A stretch of DNA of 64,000 nucleotides, taken from assembly GCF_003590095.1 (NCBI RefSeq), contig NC_039478.1, positions 7,998,001-8,062,000 on the forward strand, given 5' to 3'. The position numbers were made by a program, and so were the translations under genes. This DNA comes from Trichoplusia ni. Its lineage: Eukaryota > Arthropoda > Insecta > Lepidoptera > Noctuidae. Under the pieces are notes generated by a model. The model was not told where the DNA came from. It ran no database searches and saw only the letters and a program-made list of their open reading frames with translations. Shown here one piece after another: positions 1 to 12,173 of this stretch (positions are counted from its first letter, which is position 1; each line of letters opens with the position of its first letter).

Positions 1-477
1 TTAACAAAATCGTTCAACTAGTGTCGTGCCGTGTAAAGCAAGTCTCGCCAACGCATTCCTAGTTCGTAGGTGGTCACGCCTTTATCACAGTTACAATACA
101 ACTAGAGGGGCCCGTTGCACTTTATTAGACTTCCCCTTAGTAAATATCGGTGCCGAGACCGGCTGATATTTCCATACCAAGTAACTCTAACTTTGTTAGA
201 ACAAGAGATTTGCCGTAAGTGAAATATATGGGCGAGTAAATTGAATTATGGCATTAGTATTGTATAATAAATGGACTTACTAACGTGTTAATTTTGATAC
301 TGCATACATATAAGTGTGGGCAATTTCATGTAAAGGTGTCATCACTCTACTTTAAAAACAAATGCCGAAAGAAGTAAAGAAAAAATCGTCTTAATTTTTT
401 CTTAATCGATATTTAAATAAAAACTCTTTCCAAATTAAAAAAAAAGTTGTATGTGGTGTTTATGTCATGTCTATTCT

Positions 478-498
478 ATTTGAATTCTAAATTCAAAT
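478..498. repeat. Perfect palindrome, 9-bp arms
   Basis: Arms ATTTGAATT and AATTCAAAT are separated by CTA. Perfect arms of 9-10 bp are near the number expected by chance in 64 kb of AT-rich DNA, so this is recorded as structure only. Confidence 0.5.
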
Positions 499-1812
499 CG
501 TTGAAGTGTGCAATCTGTATCGCCTTTCAGTTTTTTTTTATAACGGATGCGATCAACATAATGTTGATTAAATAAATTTGTACTATATCATTACTTTTGC
601 TTTAATGCAAGATGATGCAAACCAAATTGGTATGTTTGCACTGAACCAATATTATGGAAATAAGGACTAATATTAAAAAGGCTTTCGACTAGTTTGTATA
701 AACATGGTCAAATAGATTATGAAACGTGATACGTTAATATCTGCTATAAATACAGATGTGAACATACCGCCAAGTTGAGTAACAGTTATTATTTTAATTT
801 GCATACGCGCACGTGTTTTACGTCGACATTTGATGTGCTTTAATTACACCTACGAAATGTAAATTCATTGATATAATTATTAAGTATCTAGTTCATTATT
901 TCGTCATAAACGAGATTTTAAATATCAAAACCACCAAAATACGTATTAATGTTGACATAAAATTTATTAATATTAACACTGTCATATATAATGTCAATTA
1001 ATTTTATTGATATGCGTCTCAACTTGTGTATGTTTTCCTTATAATAAAGCCATCATCATCAATCTTGAAAAGCATAAAAATCTAACACAAGTTTGTCAGA
1101 CACCTTGTTACCGAGACAAGTGCCACGGATTATCGCGTCCATACGCAATAAACACGCGGCTGGTTATTAGTGAAGCAAGAAAATTAACGCCTACAATAAT
1201 TACACATTTGATCGGTGAAAGCGAAGCATCGATGTCGCTCTACCTTCTACTGACAGGGCTGCCACTATCTTGCAAGAAAAAGAAAGAAAAAATCGTTCAA
1301 TTTTATCGAATGTTACTTGCAAATTATTCCTGATCGGGACATCCTTATTGGTACAGGTATAAGATTCGAATTTGTTTCACGAAAGAAATTAAAATTAAAA
1401 AATAAAATTAATGTCGTATAATTTGACAGCTACTGCTCGTTAGTTATTCAGTTGATAATTAATTGTTTTATTGTGTTTACTTTATTCTATATTAAGCTTA
1501 CCTTGTTTGCTAGAAGGATTTCTAAGTTTATTTAGCTTTAATTGTTTAAAACCTACAGAGAATAAAATCGAAAAATACTTCAAGGTAAAACAATATATAA
1601 TCTGAATAAAATAGTTTAAAACAAAACTTGAATTGCTTTACATTAAATTGAGAGCGATGCACGCTATAAATCTTTTGATTAATTAAAAGAGAGATATTAA
1701 CTAGCACATTTAAAATATTGTTTTATTCGTCAATAAAACTTCTAATAAAATCATTTTCTAATCTTATTAAACCGTTACTTCATATACGAAGATGTGAGTA
1801 ATTAAATTCCTG

Positions 1813-1826
1813 CAATATCGATATTG
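1813..1826. repeat. 14-bp palindrome with ATCGAT core
   Basis: CAATATCGATATTG is its own reverse complement with no spacer. The core contains TATCGATA, the word bound by DREF and BEAF in Drosophila, and ATCGAT, the core of Cut/Onecut homeodomain sites. It belongs to a series of ATCGAT palindromes in this window. Whether any protein binds here is inference. Confidence 0.55.
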
Positions 1827-2048
1827 GTGCTATCTGTATCATATTAGCTTATAGATTTCACTTTGACAGATCGTAAACTCACTATTTTATAACTTAATTA
1901 TTATTACTTAGTATTACTTTGATGTTGCTATAAAGTTAGACTCGTAAAAGTAAGACTAGAATATTTGCTTTTAATCTGTGCTTCAACTTGTTTTCTTCGA
2001 GAAAGTTATTATTTTGACAAATGTGAGAATTTAAATTTAAAATTTGGA

Positions 2049-2324
2049 GTAACAGCAATTCTTGTAGGAATAGTTTTACTCTGCCATTATATTAGATTTG
2101 ACCAAACACAGATCCTCGCTAAAGAATCCAAATTCCTACCTAGGGTGTTTCGCCAGGCTATTGAGATGAAAAAACACCCTAATTTCAATAGAGAAGATGG
2201 CTGGAAGATATCACCTACTTGGGATCCAATAATAAATAAACTCAAGGCCAAACGCAAGAGCAGCGCTGCAAGACATCAAGACACAGTGAGCCCATACTGC
2301 GTAGGTCGGGTCACAAATAATTAA
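2049..2324 (+). pseudogene. C-terminal piece of Penelope-like polyprotein
   Basis: The frame reads through a block that follows the GIY-YIG endonuclease in Penelope-like polyproteins: HYIRFDQTQILAKES, then an R-x-x-x-AIE segment, then HPNFNREDGWKIS and TWDPII. The spacing between H-x-I-x-F, the AIE segment, NFNRE and the W-x-P motif matches the family as I know it. The SAIAEH-like segment just before it is degraded here to TAILVG. The basic end (KLKAKRKSSAARHQDTVS) runs to a stop at about 2322-2324. An open frame extends upstream to 1965 but shows no family similarity before about 2049. I read it as a dead fragment. The alternative, a domesticated peptide, has no support because there is no convincing ATG start or promoter. 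Confidence 0.65.
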
Positions 2325-2480
2325 TTAAAATATGAAGGTAGAACGAGCAACATCTTCTGTCAAGACGAACGCCATCTCAGTCTGCCCGTGACCATGATAC
2401 TTGCAAAGGTTTCGAAACGTCGGGAACTAAAATCTAAAATTAAACCGCGAAAAAATCCGTAAAAGTATTTTCATTTCAAA
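2049..2480 (+). mobile_element. Penelope-like retroelement, 5'-truncated relic
   Basis: This is the 3' end of a Penelope-like element: the tail of the coding region (about 2049-2324) followed by a short 3' untranslated part to about 2480. The 3' part contains CGAAACGTCGGGA (2413-2425) and a stretch rich in AAATC and CCGCGA words, which I recognise from the 3' ends of these elements in Lepidoptera. The reverse transcriptase and the GIY-YIG catalytic core are absent, so the copy cannot move. Truncation from the 5' end is usual for elements that insert by target-primed reverse transcription. The 3' boundary is approximate and I did not identify a target-site duplication. Confidence 0.65.
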
Positions 2481-3460
2481 GTTTTACTCTGAATTAAATC
2501 ATTACTACTCCGACATGGATTAGATGCATTGGTATTTTTTTCGGACTTGGCTTAACACACTACCATGTGTCCGGATCCATATTATTATTCCACGCACAGA
2601 TGGCATATAGGATTAAAATTATAACTCGTTGAGTTCAGAAACGTGATGGAGTCCATTTACAAAAGTGTCATGTCTCATATTAATTGCGCGCTCACCTGTA
2701 CCTATTAATTGTAGAGCGCTCTAAGTTCTTATTGAATCGACGCAACCACGACCATTTAGGGTGTAGACTGATGTCCACTTAAAAATTATAACATATTAAA
2801 TCTACTAACGATCTTTGAACACGACATTCTTTCTCAGATGGACGATATGTATGGACAGATGTGAGGACATTTTAGCTGGTTATAAGATTACGCACTTATT
2901 TAGTATCGAAAGTTGTAGAAAAAATATAGAAGAAAAAAGTACCTGACTTGGTAATTTTCTTCTTGTCTTTTTTCATGTAATTATTTTCAGGAGAATAGAT
3001 ATATTCATGGACCATGTGCATACTGTAAAACTATAAAGTTTCTCGACCTACATGCTAATTATATTTGTCATAAATAAAAACAAACAAATATCTAATAAGA
3101 AAAACAATTTTAATGACACTGGTTTTAGACAGTCTATGATTTAAATTGTCTCTTGTAATTGTATTGCAAAATATTGATGAATACGCGAGCCCGAATTCCA
3201 AATTGCTTCGAAACAAAATACGATCGCGTGTGCTTGGCGTGTGCTACAATATTATTAACATTCCTTCTTAATTTAACGTTATTGAATGCATGATATTTAT
3301 ATTAAATAATATAGATGAAATTTACCCTTCATCGTGGTGGTCTAGCCGCTAGACGCCTAGATACGTTAAAATTTTCTTTTGGATACCTACCTCACTAGAT
3401 AGCACGATTTTTTTTGTCCCTTTTCCAATGAATTAAATATGAAAATTAAACAATATTACT

Positions 3461-3515
3461 AAAATTCGTCAAAACAATTTAAACAGGTTTCAATCTGTTT
3501 AAATTATAGAATTTT
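3461..3515. repeat. Nested hairpin, 18 paired bases
   Basis: The inner arms AATTTAAACAG (3476-3486) and CTGTTTAAATT (3495-3505) are perfect, with an 8-base loop. The outer arms AAAATTC (3461-3467) and GAATTTT (3509-3515) pair in register, with 8 unpaired bases on the left and 3 on the right. The fold is about 55 nt, near the short end for a microRNA precursor, but it is very AT-rich and I match no known mature sequence. It could equally be a relic of an inverted-repeat element. Confidence 0.55.
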
Positions 3516-4095
3516 GAATGATTGAATTATTAACTTGTCACATTTTTAAGAGAAAAGACCTACATTAATGGCAAGTGTAAAGCAATAATGACTAATATAT
3601 CTAATAACACCTAATTGTCTTTCAAATATCGAAAATTACATTTTCAGAAAAAATGTTCTTCTGTTCATAACTTTTTACTTAAAACCTCCATCGCATACAT
3701 AATAATATCTTTAATGATAATCTTAAAACGATAAGATCATATTCCGTTATTGATTTCTACGTAACAGTGTCATAGTAGAGGTTCGACCTTCTATACGTTC
3801 CACATAACATCTATGTTATGTTAATAGTGTAGTTAGCATTGTTGTCGAGAAGCTGAGCAGTGTTGACCCCGCTTTATATTACTCGCACACCATATACACA
3901 ACACTATTGGTGATGTCATCTATGTATGTAGCTTTTATATCGTAAGTGAAGTATGTGCTTTGTGTTAATTAGAGTAAATATGAAACAAAAAATTTGATGT
4001 GGAAAAGCTTCAAAAATGCTTTTGAGGTAATGGTATGCTGAAGTCATGCTTCGGATAGCTGGCTTTACAGGCTTTACATAATTATGTTAAAAAAA

Positions 4096-4158
4096 AACAA
4101 ACCAATCAGAAATACCGACTGAATTAACCAACCTACTACTTTTTTAAAGTCGGTTAAA
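4096..4158 (+). repeat. Lepidopteran repeat tail (AAGTCGGTTAAAA)
   Basis: The segment runs from ACCAATCAGAAATACCGACT through TTAACCAACCTACTAC and a T-run to AAAGTCGGTTAAAA. The ending, a T-run followed by AAGTCGGTTAA, is a familiar 3' end of dispersed repeats in moths and butterflies. The short A-run just upstream (4090-4098) may belong to it. The upstream extent is not clear, and I cannot say which repeat class it belongs to. Confidence 0.5.
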
Positions 4159-6458
4159 ATTATTTGAATTTAAAAAACGAGACCTCAAGACAAAATAAAT
4201 AACAGAAAATGAAACGAGAAATCCATTCTATAATTTAAAGGTACTTTTCAACTTACTATTAGTTTGGTTAAATGGTACCACTCCCGAAGTCAATTTATAC
4301 CGACTCAGACTACACTTAAAAACGATAGGTACTGTAATTATTAATGGCTCTACGACCTGTAATTGCGTCATAATTATTATAATAATGCAGGATGTATAAT
4401 GTCTATACGGATTGAAAATCAAGCGCAGAAACTCTTCTACACAATACTTGGGGCCTACCACAGCTTCTCTAAGTAATTTTGTTTGCGTCAGACATATTTC
4501 CAAAAATAAAGGAATTCGTATTTTTTCGTTTATCTAGTAAACAAAAAATGAAGTTTATATAGTGATTTAAAATCTCGTGTGACGTAACTTACCAGTACGC
4601 TTTTTAATAGCTTACAATGTGATCTTACTAGCTCTCACTACAATTCATTTCGTTAAATAAAGTTCTTTTAATCTTCGTATCTCCTTTTTATCATTAATAA
4701 GGAATTAATGAAGTGATAAAATGAAAAAAAAAAAACATATTCTAAATGTGTGTATTCCACACAGATTTCTTTTATAAGATTTAGTCAAGCACCCTATTTT
4801 TGAAGTAGGATGGCGACAACTGTAACGCCGAGACTTTAAGAGCACTTTGAGTAATGTTAGGAGGCCCCTGATGACGTAAGCGACTCGTATGCGTAAATAA
4901 ATTGTCGCAACACAGTTTTAATATAATCTCAAACTCAAGTACATAGATGTCACCGTCGTGCTAATGTTCCAGATTGCTAAAACACCTATTAAATTGCGGA
5001 TTAAGATTTTATCGCTTAATTTTGTCGCAGTTTCATAAACTTAGATTAAATTGCATAGAAATTACTTAAAATGTTGTTTAGTTTACGGGCTATTCAATAG
5101 CTACGCTTGATAGTTGAGATCTTCAAGATATGACAATCTTCGAGCATCGTTTAATTTACTTTGAAAATGTTTCAAAAGCATTATAGTAACGTAGTAGCCA
5201 CCTTCAAGAACGACCCGTATTTAGTGTGGCGTGGCGTTTGAATGACGTTGTTAACGAGTCATTATTTGGCAGCTATTGTCATAGCTTAAAAACATAAGAT
5301 AATTTTTTTTTTATTATTTTCCGTTGTGAATAATTAGTGACTTTAACCCACACAGAGCGAACGGCAAGAGTATATTTCGGACTCTCCCGACTGAAAACAT
5401 CCCTTGGGCCCTGGCCCCTGGCTTAATAAAGAGTCATAGGATCGCTCACGCATATTCTGCGCTACTCTGGCAATAAGTAAGAATCACCTAGCACTTATAA
5501 TGTGATATCAATTTCGCTTAGTAATCATTTGTGGTTTTTTTTGTTGCGAATGGAAAAGTAGTCATTATTATGTCATATTTAATAACTCGCATCCGAAAAC
5601 CAATAAAAAGTAGATCAAATATCAAATAAAAAAATCTGGATTCAAAGAAGACAGATAATTCAACAATTTTAATATTAGTTAATTTGTTGATTTAGCATCT
5701 GTGATTAGTGTAAACAAGTTTAAATCATGATCTAGAAACGACAGACTGTAATTTGAATATAAATGTGATAACAACTCGTCACAAAGTTGCACACCGTTTA
5801 TTAAACGACCTAGTAGAATTGAAGTTATTCAAATTAAGAATTGAGAATTTATTATAAATGATGTATTAGTACCTAGTATCTTTGTATATTTCAATTTTTT
5901 TGTCGGACTAATTTCGACATCCTAAAAAACATAATTAAAAATAGTAAGGGTGGGTAAAGTCTGTCTGTTGGCTTTCTGGCTAAAGGAACAGTCTGCTATA
6001 CATATGTATTACAGCAGATGTCGCGGATTCTATTACAACTTAATAAAAATATTTCTACGATTGTCTAGAGATTTTTCCGATATCTCTGTGTTATTTATCA
6101 AAAATATGTCAAGAAATATATTAGTATGCCCAACCGTTGAGATGTCTAGTACTCATAACACAAGCTTTGCTTCGTTTGAAGACAGAAAGCATTGTGAAAT
6201 ATTATATTAAATACTTTTCATTCGGAAAGCTCAAGAATATTTTACTCTACACTAGCTCTACAATCCTTGCCCTTCAGAATCGGACCTAACCCTTCAACTT
6301 ACATACGTATAACATTATAATTATAAATATAACATCACCTCGAGTGATATCATCATAAATCTATAACAAGTGATGTCTATCACGTAAGTCGGGCAAGGCT
6401 GTCTTCCTCCAAGTTCAATACGTGTATGTTTCTATTCATTTCTTAAAACCGGTTAATA

Positions 6459-6587
6459 GGGGCCTACTACCACATCTCACAGTTTTTTTGCAGTTCTTAA
6501 AGCGAGACAGCGCCCTATACTTTGTAGCGCGTTGTCTTGCTTCCACAGTGGTTAGAGTATTTTTTTATTAAATGGTAGTAGACCCCC
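6459..6587. mobile_element. MITE with 14-bp terminal inverted repeats
   Basis: The left end GGGGCCTACTACCA (6459-6472) matches the reverse complement of the right end TGGTAGTAGACCCCC (6573-6587) at 13 of 14 positions. Inside is a second hairpin: AGCGAGACAGCGC (6501-6513) pairs imperfectly with the segment from GCGC at 6527 to about 6541. The element is 129 bp and has no coding capacity, as expected for a miniature inverted-repeat element. The core at 6501-6551 recurs in diverged form at 40358-40408 (+) and 47184-47239 (-), and the right end recurs at 24179-24193. I did not find a clear target-site duplication. Confidence 0.6.
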
Positions 6588-7721
6588 ACCCACATGTTCA
6601 CGCACTATTAAAACGTCTTTATGAGGTAGAAGTTTTACTATTTGACTACTGATTGTTCTTAGTAGTCTTGTTTATATGTTTGGTTTGAATTTGTAATTAA
6701 ATTGGTCGGTGAATGGGACTAAGTATTTATTAAAAAGATAATTTATCTGGTTGTGTTAACGCACTGAGTTAACCACAATGACATAAACAATACTTTGTTT
6801 TGTATTCATCAATACGAGTTGAATTTATATTTTTATCTTCGCATCAAGACAGCTTAACGATAAAACCGGTAAAAATCCCAGATGGTGTTTTGTTCTATCA
6901 TCAAAAATCCACCGAACATTGATCAAAAGCACAACCATAGAAACTATCTGTCTATACATATACTTCGTAATGACACTGGTATAGTTATGAAATGGTTAAA
7001 ATTGTGCGCATGCGACTATGATTACAGTAATTTGTTGCGTTTGAGCCGATATCGCGGCGTCCACGATCTTTCCAAGGCAAGATTTATGCATTGCACAGAT
7101 GATCATAGTATTCATACGTGATAAATTGCAGCTTTTAAAGTCAAAATTGAGATATAACCAATTTTTACTGAACATCTGGACAAAAGTAATGAATAGTTTT
7201 TGTTCGTTCTTGTGATGTTAAATAAAATTTATGAGAAATTATTTTTTCTTTATGTGGGTTGTGATTCAATCCGTTGAGACGTTGGTCTTAGTATTTTGCA
7301 AATTAAATAACGAAAACATTTTGTAGAGCCTAGAATTACAGTATTTATACAAAGTTTAGGGTTTCCAGAGTTAGGGTATTTTACGTTTAAGTTAGTGCCT
7401 TACTTAAGAACATATTTAAAAAAATAGTTTTTCTATGTTCAATCTGTACAAACAACTTGAACAGAAAGTTCCTCACAATCCGGTGTTCGTTAGTATTTAT
7501 TTTGATTCACAATTCGATATCGACAGTGAAAACTCGTCAATAGATTCAAAGATACCGTCTAACAGGGAAACCAGTCTTCATAAAGTCATGTAACAAGTAC
7601 GTATATGTATATCGGTACTTTACATACGGATTAGATCGCAGCGAATATGGAGCGCGTTTGTAAATGGCTCAATAATAGTGATGCGCCTTTTAATGCTTCG
7701 TGCTCGAGTAAGTTTTCTTAG

Positions 7722-7758
7722 AAATCGAACATCGATTTGAATGAAATCGGTTCGATTT
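7722..7758. repeat. 15-bp hairpin built on ATCGA
   Basis: Arms: AAATCGAAC (7722-7730), a 2-nt bulge AT, then CGATTT (7733-7738). These are followed by loop GAATG and then AAATCG (7744-7749) directly joined to GTTCGATTT (7750-7758). All fifteen pairs are Watson-Crick, and a G.T pair can be added outside. A stem this long with a 5-nt loop is well above chance for 64 kb. Possible readings are a paired homeodomain (Cut/Onecut-like) site, a short structured RNA, or the centre of a decayed inverted-repeat element. Confidence 0.65.
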
Positions 7759-10409
7759 TAAACGCTTGATTGCGTGATTGAAAAATTGAATTATGATAAA
7801 TTGATTTAACTAATTCTTGGTTTTTTAATATCAAAATTGAAAACTGGTACTGTCATTACGAGTATATCAATAGCACAATTGAAAGTTTTGTACTACGAGT
7901 ACCTAGTATATCAGAATACATTATTCGGAAGACGATCTATAAATAAGTACAGCCTAACAACTATGCTAATAAACAATAATTATAGGAGAGAGCTACGAAA
8001 GTATAAATTATCTCCGTACTTTTGTTATCGAGTAGTAAAACGGACAATAAATTGATATCCCTTCGATTTCTCTCGCTTCCACTCGATCTGTTCTTTCAAT
8101 CGATTCACGTCACTATCGAATGCGGAGCTTATCAGTTGTCTGACCCTCATAATTGCATCCCATTAGAGCATCGGGTCCTAACGAGGCCAGTGTGTATGCG
8201 CTTTATGTCATACTTACGTATTATGTGTGGACTGATTTATGCAGAGGCCATTTATATGCGACTGTGAACGTTTAACTATTGCAGGCTTTATGTAACTAAA
8301 TTGCTACATTTCAGACGATTTCGTTTTAGATGACATATTTAGTGCATGATAAGAGTGGGGTATGTTTGTAGGTGCATGTTAGTCCTAATGACTGCAAGAG
8401 AGTGATAATGATGTGGAGATAATATATGCATATCCATGTTAAGAAATAGTCTATTTGCAGCTTATTTTATGTAACTAGAAACAGTTAAGGAAATTATATT
8501 TTGCATGTTTATTAAAATACTACAGTAATAAGATAAATCTTGAATGGTAAACTAAACGTTCGGTTCGAAATATATAATCTATCTATCTAATATTCAAAGT
8601 GCCTAGCGTACCTAAACAATGGCCGGCCATTATTACTCAACCGTCAGCAACACCACCAATTAATCAGTCACATTACAGGCAATCGACCTTCTACGTGATA
8701 ACACACAGATGTAGTGCAGCCTCGGGCTGTCATTACCGTAGGAGCCGCTGCAACGAAGGCGGCAAGTACGCGGGATAATCGCCCGTTTGCGGGACATAAT
8801 GCTGTGGGTCAAGAACTCGAGAACTCGCAAGCTCCTCATACCGCATGCAACCCTGGTACCTCAGCTTCTAATACGAACCCATTTCACTGTTATGCCTGTA
8901 ACACCAGTGAAAAAGTATCAATCATATTGTATTTGTGTGCATGTGTGTGTAGCATGTTTTAACTGCTTCCTTCAATTTGATGGGTTAGGTGTTACATTTG
9001 CTTGCGGCTACATCACCGTGTAAGTACAGGTTGCAGTGTTTGCAACATTCCTCGCACGCTAACCTTAAGGCTTTTTAGCTAGTACCAGTTTGAATAGCTT
9101 TTCGCTTTGGATGTGTTAAATATTATGCATGTTTGTGGTAATTGGCGTTTAAGATCAATTGATACATTTTCAACTACGCTTTTTAGATGTCGGGTCATTT
9201 TATTGGTCGATTCCATTAAAACCAAGATACTTGTTTGAAGTAATTTGATCCTGATTTATAATTTAAATGACGGAAGATTGACTAACACAATATGACTGAT
9301 TGTCCCGCCAAAACCCAAAGGTCCTTAAACGAGTTTTGATACCTACTGCCTTTTTGTATTCATATCGTAACATTAATAATAATGGCATTATAATAGAAGT
9401 GGCCCAATATTTTCGATACAAATTAACAATGACACCCGGGCACAATTGTCTGCCCACACGAGCCTTGGCATTCAGTAAATGTCTGGCAGATTCCACTGGA
9501 TGATACGCCAGACGATTGTTACGTGTTAATGCTTACGCGGCACTCTATTGATGAGAATGTCATACAGGACAGTCTGTTGAGAACTAAAAAATATAATCAC
9601 ATTGGAGGAAACTCTGGTACTGAAAAAATCTTTGCCTTTTAATGAAGATATTTCGGGCCCTTTTTAAAATTCACCCTGAACTTACTAACAAAACGCTATC
9701 GTAATACGTGCAAAATACTTCTTACAATTTAATAAGAACACTAGTTCTCCGTCTGAGATCTTTAATAAAATGCTTTGATCAAGACAAATAAGGACTCTGT
9801 ACTATAAAATTATCTATAATCTGTAATTTATAAGGATGATTACAAATTTTAATTGTGTCATTTACATACAAGGTGACACGTGTAACAGATCAGCTGACAT
9901 TTTCCTCTTGTGTTATATCATCTTCAGCTCTGAATGTACTTTAATGTAAATTAAATCTAATATTTATTTAAGTAGGTACTGTGTTATGTCCATCTTTTGT
10001 AATAAAATGAACAGCTTTTGTGTCAACCCGTATATCTCTTAAACTGGTATACCTTTTTCAGTGTGATTTCTATTGTTCAAAAGTTAAAATTATGTTTGAA
10101 TGTTTTTCAGAAAAGATTAAGGTTTCAATGTGAGGCATAAAGCCTAGTTTCTAAAAAACGCTCACGTATAATAGTCAAGGAGTATGAGAGTAAGTTGTTG
10201 CCTTTTTTATTAATATAAATTTAAACGGGCCAATATAGAATTGAGTAACATTTAGTATTAGCATGGATCCTACCCACGTATGTACCAAGTTATTGGTATT
10301 GACGTGGCGATTTATTTGAAGCCCGACGTCTGGGCCATTATAATCGAGTGTCTAGAATGCACATTTAGAACACAGTAAATTAAATTGTAGTTTGAATCCT
10401 ACTGTATTT

Positions 10410-10430
10410 GCAATATTTCTGAAATATTGC
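10410..10430. repeat. 21-bp palindrome, one-base centre
   Basis: GCAATATTTC (10410-10419), T, then GAAATATTGC (10421-10430): perfect 10-bp arms around a single base. Such a sequence can extrude a cruciform or bind a symmetric dimer. No family is recognised. Confidence 0.55.
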
Positions 10431-11448
10431 TTGCAGGTTTCCATATTTATATAATCGTTTATCAAAGTGCCTTACTTCAATGTTGCTTAACTCTTGATTT
10501 AGTGAGTATCGAGTTTAAAGCCTTAATTTCATTTGTAATTTTTCACTAACTTTCTAGTTATTATGCGTCGTATATAATAGCGAACATTTTACAACTATTT
10601 TGAGTAATGTCAAAGTTTATACCAAACATTTTAATTCATCGTTGATCACCATATCGATTCTTAGTTCCTTCTCACAAATCCCGCTTTACTAAAATTACAC
10701 AGTCAGTTCTAAAGAAGCAATTACTTATAGAAAGTTGCTATAAATAAAGTCTAAACAAAAGTGACGTGTTACACGGAGGCAATCAAACACTGAATGGCCC
10801 ATCAACATATCAAGCCGACAAGTTGGATCCAAATTGGTGCACTGACGAAGAAATTTCCTATATGCAATTACATTAAGATCAATGCAAATTCTGGAGCGTA
10901 CGACAGCACCGTTTATGGGCTTCATTAAGGGAACATAAAAAACAGTATTGAACTCGCCTTGGCGTTTAAATAGCAACGGTTTTAATTAATAAACTTGAGG
11001 ACCTTTGTTACCGGCCTCTTTGCTCGCATCTTACGTGACGGATGATTTCGTAATTCACTGTAATCCTGTTAAGTTGCCTTCGATTTATTGCGCAACTCTG
11101 GCTTAATTGAATGAGCATTGCTTAATTTTTCGGAAGTTTTATCGACTTGAATTGGAGTAAAAGAGGTTTATTCCTTTATAATGAGCTCGATGCGGATTTT
11201 TGTACTTTAGCGATATACGTTACACATCTTTTTATATTTGTTCGAGTTGTTACTTAAAATGGATTGAAAAGTTCAGCTTTTTAAACTTTGTTAACATTCT
11301 TGGGTGGCGGATAAATTTATAGCCGTATTAACAGTTAAAATAAATGTTCTGCAAGTTCGCGAGAAATTCAATATTGTTATTCTTAACTGAATTGGTATCT
11401 ATTAGAAATCATCAGCGGAGTAATAAAGGGAGTCTAACTGGGTATTAC

Positions 11449-11553
11449 GGTGCGGTCGTAAAGCGCGCGCTGCGGCCGACAGATGGCGGTGTGCGCACAA
11501 TGGCGCGGGGGCGGGGTGCCCGCTGCCGATGCGCACGCGCAACCCGCCGCTAT
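11449..11553. promoter_or_regulatory. GC/CpG islet with ATGGCG and GC-box words
   Basis: About 105 bp of strongly GC- and CpG-rich DNA set in AT-rich flanks. In order it carries a run of GCGC words, ATGGCGG (11483-11489), the palindrome TGTGCGCACA (11490-11499), ATGGCGC (11500-11506) and GGGGGCGGGG (11507-11516). ATGGC is the core recognised by Pho/YY1 and the G-rich word resembles an Sp1/KLF site. It could be a promoter, an enhancer or a Polycomb response element. There is no TATA box at a convincing spacing and no ORF to promote. Confidence 0.35.
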
Positions 11554-12173
11554 TGATTTGCTACTAACTGCAGAAGCTCAAATAAACTCATGTTTGTTAG
11601 GTATCATAGATTAGCACTATCTGTTTTATAGAATCTATGGTATCCTATTTGGTACATATTGTGTCTTTATTTTTTTTCTACTTTGAAATGTAGGCATGAT
11701 TTAATAGGTCCGACTCTCGTTTTATAATTGTACTACCCTCACTTAAGGTAACTACCAAGCTTATACGATAAAATGATAAATTCAAATTATTTATCTATTC
11801 CACATAAATGATTACGAATATTGGACATTAGTAATAAAAATCGTATTTATTACAAAAAAATAAATAGCGAAAGCATGTTCTTCACTGACACCATTCAACG
11901 GTACTTGTATCATTCAATTGATCGATATAAAATGACAATGTTTAGGAAGTAATCTATCATTAACAGCCAATAAACGACAAAATCTTGAGCCAAACTAATT
12001 ACCGCTTCCTTTGGGAATTTTCTGAAAGTAATGAAAGATTGTATTTGTACGTTAAAAAGCTCTGATTTCGATAATATTTAATTAATAATGACGAGAACCG
12101 GCCTCCTTCCTGTTCTACTAAGAAACAAGATGTAGTGATTCGGAGTTACGTAATAATAATATTAATGTGTGAC

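Larger units (their letters stand above)
1..2048. other. Gene-free AT-rich DNA
   Basis: No open frame here looks like protein. The longest, at 1007-1333, opens on a non-ATG codon and has no recognisable domain. The stretch holds two palindromes annotated separately (478-498 and 1813-1826) and a CACGTG word near 813. I see no transposon ends or GC islet. Confidence 0.6.
2481..6458. other. Gene-free AT-rich DNA with small repeats
   Basis: No credible gene. It contains the 12-bp palindrome TAGAGCGCTCTA (2712-2723), a 7+1+7 palindrome (GTCTAGC and GCTAGAC, 3340-3354), the nested hairpin at 3461-3515 and the repeat tail at 4096-4158. Around 5340-5460 is a less AT-rich patch with TTGGGCCCTGGCCCC that may be an old repeat I cannot name. 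Open frames at 4228-4503 (-) and 5950-6210 (+) have no domain. Confidence 0.5.
6588..11448. other. Gene-free DNA with hairpins
   Basis: No credible gene. It holds the hairpin at 7722-7758, the palindrome at 10410-10430 and a somewhat GC-richer patch at 8690-8880. In that patch an open frame at 8714-8962 contains a short cysteine string (HCYACNTS) but no complete domain. The segment 10800-11110 is less AT-rich and looks compositionally constrained. I see no transposon ends. Confidence 0.5.

Noticed and set aside
3331..3360. A-box-like GTGGTGGTCTAGCCGCTAGA, possible SINE head
   Set aside because: No B box follows at any reasonable spacing. It is recorded only as a short palindrome.
5395..5425. 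TTGGGCCCTGGCCCC patch suspected to be a repeat
   Set aside because: I could not find a second copy in the window or clear ends.
8714..8962. Frame containing HCYACNTS, reminiscent of the start of a Ly6-type cysteine domain
   Set aside because: Only two of the expected cysteines are in place, the rest of the domain is missing, and the start is not ATG.
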